Positions 25,074 through 33,347 of a stretch of DNA of 64,000 bases are shown in pieces. The first letter of the stretch is position 1. Each line of letters starts with the position of its first letter. The notes below the pieces were generated by a model. The model did no database searches. It saw only the letters and a list, made by a program, of their open reading frames with translations, and was not told the origin of the DNA. The translations under genes and the position numbers were made by a program. The stretch comes from JAWXUU01 sp044426045. GTDB lineage: Bacteria; Bacillota; Clostridia; Christensenellales; CAMQZB01. The stretch covers positions 152,297-216,296 of the forward strand of contig JAWXUX010000001.1 of NCBI GenBank assembly GCA_044426045.1, in the 5' to 3' direction.

Positions 25074-26310
25074 TGTGGTAGTAATCGGCGGTGGACCAGC
25101 CGGAATGGCGGCGGCAATCTCCGCTGCGCAAAACGGTTCAACCGTTGCAATTCTCGAGCGTGAAAACAAACTTGGCGGAATTTTGAACCAATGCATACAC
25201 AACGGCTTTGGGCTTCATTATTTTGGCGAGGAACTCACAGGCCCCGAATACGCAGTGAAATTCATCTCGCTGATTGCAAAAGAAAACAATATAACAAAAT
25301 TCCTTTCAACAATAGTAACCGACATAAATCCGCATGAAAAAACAATAAAAGCCATGAACTCCACTGGCGTTTTCACAATAAACGCAAAAGCCATTGTGCT
25401 TGCCATGGGTTGCCGTGAAAGGACTGCTGGCGGAATTATGCAATGTGGCTATCGCCCTGCGGGGGTTTTTCCTGCGGGCTGTGCCCAAAAACTTGTGAAC
25501 ATCAAAGGCAAGAAAGTGGGTAGCAAGGTTGTTATTTTGGGCAGTGGCGACATCGGTCTTATCATGGCGCGCCGAATGACATTCGAGGGCGCGAAAGTGC
25601 AAATGGTTTGCGAGCTTATGCCGTATTCTTCGGGTCTCAAACGAAACATCGTGCAGTGTCTTGATGATTTTGATATTCCGCTCAAGTTTTCAACAACAAT
25701 AACAAAAGTCCTCGGCAAAAATCGTGTCGAAGGCGTTGAAATTGCCGAGGTAGATGAAAATCTCAACCCGATTGAGGGCACAAAAGAAACGATTGAATGT
25801 GACACCCTTTTATTATCAGTTGGCTTAATTCCCGAAAACGATTTGATTTTTGGCAAAGGAATTCAAATGGACGGCGTGACAAGTGGGGCAGTGGCGGACG
25901 AAAACCGCATGACCAATATCGCGGGCATTTTTTCAGCTGGAAACGTCTTGCACGTTCATGACCTTGCGGATAACGCGAGTATCGAAGCGAAAACCGCGGG
26001 TGAGTGTGCGTCAAAATTTGCAAAAGGCGAAAACCTCACAAAATGCGATGTCAATATCTCGTGCGACGGCAAGTTCGTGAGATACGTCGTGCCAAAAACA
26101 ATCTCGAAAAACGGTGATAAAGCAAAAATCTTCCTTCGCGTGGGAAATGAATATAAAAACAAAAAACTAGTCGCAAAATGCGGTGACGATGTGATTTTCA
26201 CAAAATCAGCTCTCATATTTGCCCCTGGCGAAATGGAAACAATCACAATAGATAAAAGCAAAATCGCGGGCGATATTTTCGTGACACTAGAAGATAAAGG
26301 GGGCAAGTGA
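25063..26310 (+). CDS. NAD(P)/FAD-dependent oxidoreductase, partner flavoprotein
   Basis: 415 aa pyridine nucleotide-disulfide-type flavoprotein. It has the FAD Rossmann motif VVVIGGGPAGMAAAISAA at the start and a second nucleotide-binding motif VVILGSGDIGLIMARRM near residue 160. The ATG at 25063 has AAGGGGG at proper spacing; an ATG six bases earlier is too close to it. It probably passes electrons between the GlpA-like dehydrogenase and NAD or another carrier. Coupled to both neighbours (11-bp overlap before, 1-bp gap after). Confidence 0.8.
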   Translation: MNFDVVVIGGGPAGMAAAISAAQNGSTVAILERENKLGGILNQCIHNGFGLHYFGEELTGPEYAVKFISLIAKENNITKFLSTIVTDINPHEKTIKAMNSTGVFTINAKAIVLAMGCRERTAGGIMQCGYRPAGVFPAGCAQKLVNIKGKKVGSKVVILGSGDIGLIMARRMTFEGAKVQMVCELMPYSSGLKRNIVQCLDDFDIPLKFSTTITKVLGKNRVEGVEIAEVDENLNPIEGTKETIECDTLLLSVGLIPENDLIFGKGIQMDGVTSGAVADENRMTNIAGIFSAGNVLHVHDLADNASIEAKTAGECASKFAKGENLTKCDVNISCDGKFVRYVVPKTISKNGDKAKIFLRVGNEYKNKKLVAKCGDDVIFTKSALIFAPGEMETITIDKSKIAGDIFVTLEDKGGK

Positions 26311-26311
26311 T

Positions 26312-26656
26312 ATGGAAACATTGAAAACAATATGTATCATGTGCCCAATGGGGTGCGCGTTGACAGTCGCTAAAAACGGAGAAACATTCGCGGTGACTGG
26401 CAACACATGCAAACGGGGCGAAACCTACGGCATCGCCGAAATGACAGCCCCAATAAGAATGGTGACAAGCCTTATAAAATATAAAAACGCAGTGACATCA
26501 GTGAAAACATCCGCCCCAATCCCAAAAGAAAAAATCGGAAAGGTGCTTTCAGAAATCAAAACCCTAAACATCCAAACCCCACTTTCGTGCGGTGACGTGG
26601 TGATTGCAGATGTTGCCAAAACAGGGGTTAGTGTCGTGGTGACGGGGAATATTTAG
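26312..26656 (+). CDS. DUF1667 small cysteine protein
   Basis: 114 aa. Four N-terminal and central cysteines (ICIMCPMGC, GNTCKRG) suggest an Fe-S or metal site, as in the DUF1667 family that accompanies the two flavoproteins upstream. Starts one base after the preceding stop and has its ribosome site inside that gene. It is likely the third, electron-transfer subunit; its biochemical role is not established from sequence. Confidence 0.8.
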   Translation: METLKTICIMCPMGCALTVAKNGETFAVTGNTCKRGETYGIAEMTAPIRMVTSLIKYKNAVTSVKTSAPIPKEKIGKVLSEIKTLNIQTPLSCGDVVIADVAKTGVSVVVTGNI

Positions 26657-26703
26657 CCCGCTTTTTGTGTTTTGAGTAGCGAGAGTTTTTGGAACGCTGT
26701 TTT

Positions 26704-26902
26704 AAAAGTGAAAGGTGAAAGGTGAAAGGTGAAAGGTGTGGTAATGCACTCGGTATCCTCGTGCTTTTCAATTATATTTGTAACCACTTGGAGAAGCGTA
26801 ACTATTCAAATAGGGGCGTTCCTATTTTACTAGCCAAATATAAATAGGGTGCACGAGCGAAGCGAGTGCCTACCACACTTTTCACTTTTCACTTTTCACT
26901 TG
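26704..26902. repeat. Family A nested palindromic element, copy A4
   Basis: The left arm is AGTGAAA plus GGTGAAA units; the right arm is built of TTTCACT units, so here the arms match only if G-U pairs are allowed. Cores GTGGTAATGCACTCGG and GCGAGTGCCTACCAC. The central hairpin region (AGGGGCGTTCCT) resembles A3 and A5. It separates the DUF1667 gene from glnN. Confidence 0.85.
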
Positions 26903-26948
26903 GAAAATTTTTTTTTCAAAAAATTTTCCACCATCCCCCACTTTTTTG

Positions 26949-27031
26949 TTGACAAATAGTTTATATAGTGATAAAATACCCACATAGATAGGCAAAGACG
27001 CCGTGAACATTTGAGTTTCACGGCGTTTTTT
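26949..27031 (+). promoter_or_regulatory. glnN promoter followed at once by a leader terminator
   Basis: TTGACA (26949-26954), 17-bp spacer, TAAAAT (26972-26977). With a start near 26984, the transcript meets a strong intrinsic terminator within about 15 nt: ACGCCGTGAA (26998-27007) / TTCACGGCGT (27017-27026) plus a T-run. GGC-AAAGAC-GCC at 26991-27002 is an alternative hairpin sharing the terminator's 5' arm, with a hexaloop A-x-x-G pattern like ANTAR-protein targets. glnN expression therefore probably depends on antitermination, plausibly by the ANTAR protein encoded at 32621. The second hairpin of a classical ANTAR target is not evident. Confidence 0.6.
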
Positions 27032-27102
27032 CTTTTTTAACGGAAAGGGATATTGTAATCCCTATATGGTTAAACGAATAAAATTTAAGCGGAGGACGTT
27101 TT

Positions 27103-29169
27103 ATGAAAAATCTACCAGAAATCTTTGGCGCATATGTTTTCAATGACGCTGTTATGAAAAAAACATTGCCAAAAGAAATCTACAAAGCATTGAAAGACAC
27201 AATCAAAGAAGGCAAACACCTTGAACTTGATGTGGCAAACTCAGTGGCAGTTGCAATGAAAAACTGGGCTATTGAACTTGGAGCAACACACTACACTCAC
27301 TGGTTCCAACCAATGACTGGAACAACAGCTGAAAAACACGACAGCTTCATCGCCCCAGATGATAACGGCAACGTACTTATGGAATTCTCTGGTAAAGAAC
27401 TTGTTCAAGGCGAACCAGATGCATCAAGCTTCCCATCAGGCGGACTTCGTGCAACTTGCGAAGCAAGAGGCTACACAGCTTGGGATCCAACTTCATACGC
27501 ATTCGTAAAAGATGGTTCACTTTATATTCCAACAGCATTCTGTTCATTCACAGGTGAAGCGCTTGACAAAAAGACTCCACTTTTGAGATCTACTCAAGCA
27601 GTTTCAAAAGAAGCTCTTAAAATCTTGAGAATGTTCGGTGACACAGAAACTCAATTTGTAAAAACATTCGTTGGCGCAGAACAAGAATACTTCCTTGTTG
27701 ATAAGGATGTATATAACAAACGTCGCGACCTTCAATATTGTGGCAGAACACTTTTCGGTGGCATGCCAGCAAAAGGTCAAGAACTTGACGATCACTACTT
27801 CGGTTCAATCAAACCAAGAGTAGCAGCGTTCATGAAAGATCTTGACGAAGAACTTTGGAAACTTGGTGTTCCATCAAAAACAAAACACAACGAAGTTGCT
27901 CCAGCTCAACACGAAATGGCACCATACTTCGAACACGTTAATATCGGCGTTGATCATAACCACATCACAATGGACGTTATGAAATCAGTTGCACTTAAAC
28001 ACAATCTTGTTTGCATGCTTGCTGAAAAACCATTCGACGGCATCAACGGAAGTGGTAAACACGTTAACCTTTCAATTGGTACAGACAAACTAAACTTGTT
28101 CTCACCAAACATTGATCCAGACCTTTTCACATTGTTCCTTGTTGCTGCAATCAAAGCAGTTGATGACTATCAAGATCTTCTTCGTATCACAGCAGCATCT
28201 GCTGGAAACGACCACCGTCTTGGTGCAAACGAAGCTCCACCAGCAATCATCTCAATGTATCTTGGTGCTGAACTCAATGCAATGCTTGCATCAATCGAAG
28301 CTGGCACAGAAATCACAAAAGCAGAAAAAGAAGCATTCGAACTTGGCGCTGAAGTATTGCCACACTTCTATAAAGACACAACAGACAGAAACAGAACATC
28401 ACCATTCGCGTTCACTGGTAACAAATTTGAATTCAGAATGCTTGGTTCTTCAGCATCAATCGCTGGAAGCTGTACTGTATTCTGTGCAGCAATTGCAAAA
28501 GTTCTTAACGAATTTGCAACAGCACTTGAAGGTTCAAAAGACTTCAAAGCAGATGCAAGAGCACTTGTAAAAGATACTTATCTTGCTCACAAAAGAATCA
28601 TCTTCAACGGTGACGGCTATTCTGATGAATGGGTTGTTGAAGCTGAAAAACGTGGTCTTCTCAATCTTAAAACAACACCAGCAGCTCTTGGCACAATGCT
28701 AGCTGAAAAGAACGTTGAAATGTTCTCAGAAATGGGTGTTTATTCTAAAACAGAGCTTGAATCAAGATTTGAAATTCTTTCTGAAAACTACTACAAACAA
28801 ATCGGAATCGAAGCAAAAACTATTCTTGGAATGGTTAATAAATCAATCTTGCCATCAGCGTTTGCATATCAATCAGAACTATTGAAACTTGTTTCAATGA
28901 AAGAATCTGCAAGCCTTGACGCTAGCGTTGAAAAATCACTTATCAGAAAAATCTCTGATGCAGCAGCAAAAACTTTGGAACTCACTCAAAAACTTCAAAG
29001 CGAATACGCTGTCAAATATGACGATGCATATGAATATGCTTGCTACGCAGCAGATGTTATTTGTGTGACTATGGATGCCATGAGAGCTCCAATCGATGAA
29101 CTTGAATCATTGATCGGTGCAAAATATTGGGCACTTCCAACATACTCAGATCTTATCTTGAGTGTATAA
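27103..29169 (+). CDS. glnN: Glutamine synthetase type III
   Basis: 688 aa, the length typical of GSIII, which is common in Bacteroidetes and Clostridia. It makes glutamine from glutamate, ammonia and ATP. GSIII-specific segments include THYTHWFQPMTGTTAEKHDSF and SFPSGGLRATCEARGYTAWD. The catalytic core carries EVAPAQHEMAP and GINGSGKHVNLSIG. GGAGGA ribosome site. It opens a nitrogen-assimilation cluster with an ammonium transporter and a second, type I synthetase. Confidence 0.96.
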   Translation: MKNLPEIFGAYVFNDAVMKKTLPKEIYKALKDTIKEGKHLELDVANSVAVAMKNWAIELGATHYTHWFQPMTGTTAEKHDSFIAPDDNGNVLMEFSGKELVQGEPDASSFPSGGLRATCEARGYTAWDPTSYAFVKDGSLYIPTAFCSFTGEALDKKTPLLRSTQAVSKEALKILRMFGDTETQFVKTFVGAEQEYFLVDKDVYNKRRDLQYCGRTLFGGMPAKGQELDDHYFGSIKPRVAAFMKDLDEELWKLGVPSKTKHNEVAPAQHEMAPYFEHVNIGVDHNHITMDVMKSVALKHNLVCMLAEKPFDGINGSGKHVNLSIGTDKLNLFSPNIDPDLFTLFLVAAIKAVDDYQDLLRITAASAGNDHRLGANEAPPAIISMYLGAELNAMLASIEAGTEITKAEKEAFELGAEVLPHFYKDTTDRNRTSPFAFTGNKFEFRMLGSSASIAGSCTVFCAAIAKVLNEFATALEGSKDFKADARALVKDTYLAHKRIIFNGDGYSDEWVVEAEKRGLLNLKTTPAALGTMLAEKNVEMFSEMGVYSKTELESRFEILSENYYKQIGIEAKTILGMVNKSILPSAFAYQSELLKLVSMKESASLDASVEKSLIRKISDAAAKTLELTQKLQSEYAVKYDDAYEYACYAADVICVTMDAMRAPIDELESLIGAKYWALPTYSDLILSV

Positions 29170-29204
29170 TATCTAACAAATAAGGGTTATATTTATATAT
29201 TCAC

Positions 29205-29246
29205 AATGGCGTGAACAAGGGAGCAGTCTCCCTGGTTCACGCCATT
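29205..29246 (+). promoter_or_regulatory. Large hairpin between glnN and amt
   Basis: AATGGCGTGAAC and GTTCACGCCATT enclose AGGGAG-CAGT-CTCCCT, giving a stem of about 18 bp with one mismatch. No T-run follows, so it is more likely a processing or regulatory structure. The GCGTGAAC core resembles the glnN leader terminator (CCGTGAAC). The remaining spacer up to the amt ribosome site is A-rich with a small AGGGC-AGTT-GCCCT hairpin. Confidence 0.55.
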
Positions 29247-29381
29247 TGTGATTTATAGTTTAAAAAACAAAAAAGTTAAAAAAGTAATAAAAAACAAAAA
29301 ACTAAACATAAGGACAGGAAAAGGGCAGTTGCCCTATTAAGTAGTTATAAATAATTTTATAAAATTTTGGAGGTAAAAAAT

Positions 29382-31046
29382 ATGTATTCAGGTATTGATA
29401 CGCTTTGGGTCTTGCTCGGAGCAGCTCTAGTATTCTTTATGCAAGCTGGTTTCGCAATGGTAGAAACTGGTTTCACACGTGCGAAAAATGCAGGTAACAT
29501 CATCATGAAAAACCTTATGGACTTTTCAATTGGTTCATGTGCATTCTTCCTTATCGGTTTTGGACTTATGTTCGGCGACGGTAACGGTTTCATCGGTACA
29601 ATCGACTTGTTCATCTCAGATACCTATGACTTCGGAACTCTTCCAACATGGGCATTTGTAATTTTCCAAACTGTATTCTGCGCAACAGCAGCAACAATCG
29701 TTTCAGGTGCTATGGCTGAAAGAACAAAATTCTCTTCATACATCATCTATTCACTATTGATTGCACTTGTTGTATATCCTGTTTCAGGTCACTGGATCTG
29801 GGGCGGCGGCTGGCTTTCTGAACTTGGTTTCCACGATTTCGCTGGTTCAACTTGTGTTCACATGGTCGGTGGTGTTGCAGCTTTGGTTGGCGCTAAATTC
29901 CTTGGCGCTAGAATTGGTAAATACGACAAAGATGGCAAAGCAAAAGCTATTCCTGGTCACTCACTAACACTTGGTGCACTTGGTGTATTCATTCTTTGGT
30001 TTGCATGGTTCGGATTCAATGGTTGTTCAACAGTTTCAATGACTGGAGACGGCAACATTATCGCAGCAGCAACAATCTTCATGACAACAAACATTTCAAC
30101 AGCAGCAGCAACTGTAGTTGTAATGATCATCACATGGGTAAGATACGGAAAACCAGACGTTTCAATGACACTAAACGGTTCACTTGCAGGTCTTGTTGCA
30201 ATCACAGCAGGTTGTGATGCAGTAACTCCAATGGGTGCAATGTTCATTGGTATCATCGCAGGTTTCGTTGTAGTATTCGGTATCGAATTCATTGAAAAAG
30301 TATGCAAAATCGACGATCCAGTTGGTGCAATCGGCGTTCACGGTATGTGTGGTGCGGTTGGTACAATCCTAGTTGGTGTATTCGCAACAGACGGTGGTCT
30401 TATCTATGGCGGTGGCTTCACTTACCTTGGAATTCAAACTCTTGGTGTAGTTTCAGTTGCAGCATATGTTGCAATCGTTATGACAATCATCTTCGCAGCT
30501 ATCAAATACACAGTTGGTCTAAGAGTTACACCTGAAGAAGAAATCGCAGGTCTTGACAAATTCGAACATGGTATTGAATCAGCATACGCAGACTTCGCAA
30601 GCTTCGACAGTGCAGCAGTTGCAACAGTTTCTGATTCAGCAATTGCTGAAAAAGCAGTTCCAACTGAAGCAAAAGCAGAAGGCGCAGAAAAAATCACAAA
30701 AGTTACAGTTGTAACAAAAGAAACTTCATGGCCAATCTTGAAATCAGCTCTTGAAACTTTGGATATCACTGGTATGACAATCACAAAAGTTATGGGTTGT
30801 GGAATGCAAAGAGGTGGAAACACATTCTACCGTGGCGCAAAAGTTGACTCAGTTCTTCTTCCAAAAATCAAAGTTGAAATTGTTATTTGCAAAGTTCCAA
30901 CTGAAAAACTTATTGAAACAATCAATACAGCTCTTCATTCTGGTAACATTGGCGATGGCAAAATCTTCGTTGAAGAAATGGCTGACGTTGTTAAAATCTC
31001 AACAGGAGAAGCTGGATACTACGCACTTCAAGATGAAGTTATGTAA
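29382..31046 (+). CDS. amt: Ammonium transporter fused to a P-II signalling domain
   Basis: 554 aa. Residues 1 to about 395 are an Amt channel with 11 hydrophobic segments and the signature FAGSTCVHMVGG. After a ~45-residue Ala/Glu-rich linker, residues 440-554 form a complete GlnB/GlnK (P-II) domain: KVTVVTKETSWPILKSALE, T-loop GGNTFYRGAKVD with a Tyr at the usual modification site, and the B-loop-like LPKIKVEIVI. In most bacteria GlnK is separate and plugs the Amt trimer when nitrogen is plentiful; here the regulator is tethered. The ATG at 29382 lies behind GGAGG. Confidence 0.93.
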   Translation: MYSGIDTLWVLLGAALVFFMQAGFAMVETGFTRAKNAGNIIMKNLMDFSIGSCAFFLIGFGLMFGDGNGFIGTIDLFISDTYDFGTLPTWAFVIFQTVFCATAATIVSGAMAERTKFSSYIIYSLLIALVVYPVSGHWIWGGGWLSELGFHDFAGSTCVHMVGGVAALVGAKFLGARIGKYDKDGKAKAIPGHSLTLGALGVFILWFAWFGFNGCSTVSMTGDGNIIAAATIFMTTNISTAAATVVVMIITWVRYGKPDVSMTLNGSLAGLVAITAGCDAVTPMGAMFIGIIAGFVVVFGIEFIEKVCKIDDPVGAIGVHGMCGAVGTILVGVFATDGGLIYGGGFTYLGIQTLGVVSVAAYVAIVMTIIFAAIKYTVGLRVTPEEEIAGLDKFEHGIESAYADFASFDSAAVATVSDSAIAEKAVPTEAKAEGAEKITKVTVVTKETSWPILKSALETLDITGMTITKVMGCGMQRGGNTFYRGAKVDSVLLPKIKVEIVICKVPTEKLIETINTALHSGNIGDGKIFVEEMADVVKISTGEAGYYALQDEVM

Positions 31047-31100
31047 TCCGTTTCAAATATAAATAGCTAGTATCGATTTATTTCGTTTACCTATAGTATT

Positions 31101-31140
31101 AACAATAAAGACCGAGCGTGTGCTTGGTCTTTATTGTTTT
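31101..31140 (+). terminator. Intrinsic terminator after amt
   Basis: AACAATAAAGACC / GGTCTTTATTGTT, a 13-bp stem followed by T residues. Confidence 0.85.
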
Positions 31141-31210
31141 AAAAAAAACTTAAATGATAACAATATTACAACATAAAAAACAAAAAAATAACAAAATATA
31201 AGATTTTTTC

Positions 31211-31239
31211 TTGCATACATTCCCTAAGTGTGATATTAT
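31211..31239 (+). promoter_or_regulatory. glnA promoter
   Basis: TTGCAT (31211-31216), 17-bp spacer, TATTAT (31234-31239). The leader contains two ATAATGT copies but no clear terminator. Confidence 0.6.
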
Positions 31240-31310
31240 ATAAAATAGGATAATAATGTAGGGCAATAATGTGAAAAAGTCCTTTAACATAAAAATCAGG
31301 AGAAAAAAAG

Positions 31311-32621
31311 ATGAAAAGAGAAATTTTAGAATATATCGAAGAAAATGACGTCAAGTTTATCAAACTTGCATTTTCAGATTTATTCGGAGAACAAAAAAAC
31401 ATGTCAATAATAGCAGATGAAGCAGAGCGTGCAATTGACGAAGGCATAAGTTTTGACGCGTCAAGCGTGAAAGGCTTTGCCGATATTGAAAAAAGCGACT
31501 TGTTTTTGATGCCAGACCTTGAAACGGGTGACATTTTGCCATGGCGTCCATCAATGGGCAGAGTTCTCAGATTTTATTCTTCAGTTGAAACGGTTGATGG
31601 CGAAATTTGCTCGAGCGATATGCGCAGTATGCTAAAAGACACAGTCGAAAAATATAACAAGATCGGTCTTTGTCCTCAAATTGGTACGGAATGTGAATTT
31701 TATCTTTTCAAAACGGATGAAAGTGGCGCTCCAACATATATGCCAATCGATGAAGCGACATGCTTTGACATCGCACCTCTTGATAAAGGCGAGAATATCA
31801 GAAGAGATATCTGCCTCACCCTTGAAGAACTTGGCATGCACCCTGAAAACTCACATCACGAATGTGGCTACGGTCAAAATGAAGTTGATTTCAGATACGC
31901 AGGTGCTTGCAAAGCGGCGGATAACTTCATGACGTTCAAATCAACTGTCAAATCAGTTGCGGCAAGAAACGGATTTTTTGCGTCATTCATGCCAAAACCA
32001 ATGAAAGACAGAAGCGGAAGTGGACTTCACGTCAATATTTCGCTGAAACGCGGTGAAAACAATATTTTCCAAAGCGACGATTCTGACGAAAGAGAAATCG
32101 TTGAAAACTTCATTGCGGGAATAATGAAAAGAATTTCAGAAATAACACTATTTTTGAACAGTAACATAAATTCATACGCGCGCCTTGGAACTCACCAAGC
32201 GCCAAAATACGTGAGCTGGTCACATCAAAACCGCTCACAACTCATCAGAATACCAGCAACAAAAGGCAAACTTTCAAGAATGGAACTCAGAAGCCCAGAT
32301 TCTTGCATAAATCCATACCTAGCATTCATGCTTATCTTGGAAGCGGGACTTGAAGGTATTGAAAACAAAACAGAACTTCCAGCATCAGTTGATGTCAACT
32401 TGTTTGAAGCGAGTGCAGAAATCACAAAAGAACTCGAAGTTTTGCCAACGTCACTTGAAAGTGCAATAAAAACTGCAAAAGCAAGTGAATTTGTGAAAAA
32501 AATATTGCCAGAAAACGTATTTGATAAGTTTATAAAAGAAAAAGAACTTTCTATAAGAAAATATTCACAAACAGCAGATGTCAAAGACCACATGTATAAG
32601 AGGTATTTTAAAAAATTATAA
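31311..32621 (+). CDS. glnA: Glutamine synthetase type I
   Basis: 436 aa GSI-type enzyme with the normal alpha length. Landmarks are DGISFDASSVKGF-like GISFDASSVKGFADIE, the metal-site GTECEFYLF, the ATP-site segment KPMKDRSGSGLHVNIS and the arginine-containing NRSQLIRIPA. GGAG ribosome site. The stop overlaps the ANTAR gene start by one base (TAATG), so the two are coupled. Having both GSI and GSIII in one cluster suggests use under different nitrogen conditions. Confidence 0.95.
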   Translation: MKREILEYIEENDVKFIKLAFSDLFGEQKNMSIIADEAERAIDEGISFDASSVKGFADIEKSDLFLMPDLETGDILPWRPSMGRVLRFYSSVETVDGEICSSDMRSMLKDTVEKYNKIGLCPQIGTECEFYLFKTDESGAPTYMPIDEATCFDIAPLDKGENIRRDICLTLEELGMHPENSHHECGYGQNEVDFRYAGACKAADNFMTFKSTVKSVAARNGFFASFMPKPMKDRSGSGLHVNISLKRGENNIFQSDDSDEREIVENFIAGIMKRISEITLFLNSNINSYARLGTHQAPKYVSWSHQNRSQLIRIPATKGKLSRMELRSPDSCINPYLAFMLILEAGLEGIENKTELPASVDVNLFEASAEITKELEVLPTSLESAIKTAKASEFVKKILPENVFDKFIKEKELSIRKYSQTADVKDHMYKRYFKKL

Positions 32622-33205
32622 TGGAAAGGGTTATCGTAGTATCCAAAAACCAAAAAGCGTCGGAATTTTTCGAAAAATTCCTGATTGCTCATAAAATTCG
32701 CGACATAACGCATGCTTCAAGCGGTGCAAAAGCACGGCGAGCTTTTGGTGAGCAGGATTATGACCTAGCGATTGTGATTTCACCACTTCCCGAGGAAACT
32801 GGTGAAGCACTTGCAAAGGAACTAGCCCTGCGCCCCGAAACTCAAGTGATATTCATTGCAAAAGAAGAAATCCTTTTGAGTGGTGAATCGGAACTGCTCA
32901 AATGTGGTGTTATCATGCAATCAATCCCGATAACAAGGGCGGGGACAGATCAGTGTTTCAAGCTTGCCTATGCATTCTCGAACAAAATGAAAAAATTGAT
33001 TGTTCAAACCAAAACATTGCAAACAAAATTGCAAGAAATCAAAAAAATAGACCTAGCCAAATGTTATATAATTGAAATGGATAATATTTGCGAGGAAGAG
33101 GCTCATAAAATAATTGAAAAGCTCGCTATGAACAAACGAAAAACAAAACTTCAAATAGCAAACGAAATTATTGATAAATACAGGTCAAAAAACGAAAAAA
33201 GCTAA
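32621..33205 (+). CDS. ANTAR-domain antiterminator with degenerate receiver
   Basis: 194 aa. The N-terminal ~115 residues follow the response-regulator fold (VIVVSKNQKA, DLAIVISPLPEETGE) but lack the acidic pair and the phospho-acceptor Asp, which reads as Ser in VISP. After a coiled linker, about 135-188 form an ANTAR RNA-binding domain (MDNICEEEAHKIIEKLAMNKRKT). ANTAR proteins bind hexaloop hairpins in leaders and stop terminators from forming. Coupling to glnA and a terminator in the glnN leader point to control of nitrogen genes. The signal is not phosphorylation at the usual site; GlnA contact is a possibility. Confidence 0.82.
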   Translation: MERVIVVSKNQKASEFFEKFLIAHKIRDITHASSGAKARRAFGEQDYDLAIVISPLPEETGEALAKELALRPETQVIFIAKEEILLSGESELLKCGVIMQSIPITRAGTDQCFKLAYAFSNKMKKLIVQTKTLQTKLQEIKKIDLAKCYIIEMDNICEEEAHKIIEKLAMNKRKTKLQIANEIIDKYRSKNEKS

Positions 33206-33347
33206 AACATTCAGTCAGTAACGGTTAAATTCCGCAAAATATATATATAATAAAAACAATAAAATAATAACAACAATAAAATAATAAAACAGTAACAACA
33301 AAAACAAAGTAAAATCTAAAACAATACATAGAAAAGGAGAAACTATC

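Noticed and set aside
26957..26976. TTTAT-ATAGTG-ATAAA as a first ANTAR hexaloop hairpin for glnN
   Set aside because: It overlaps the -10 box of the predicted promoter and would not be transcribed.
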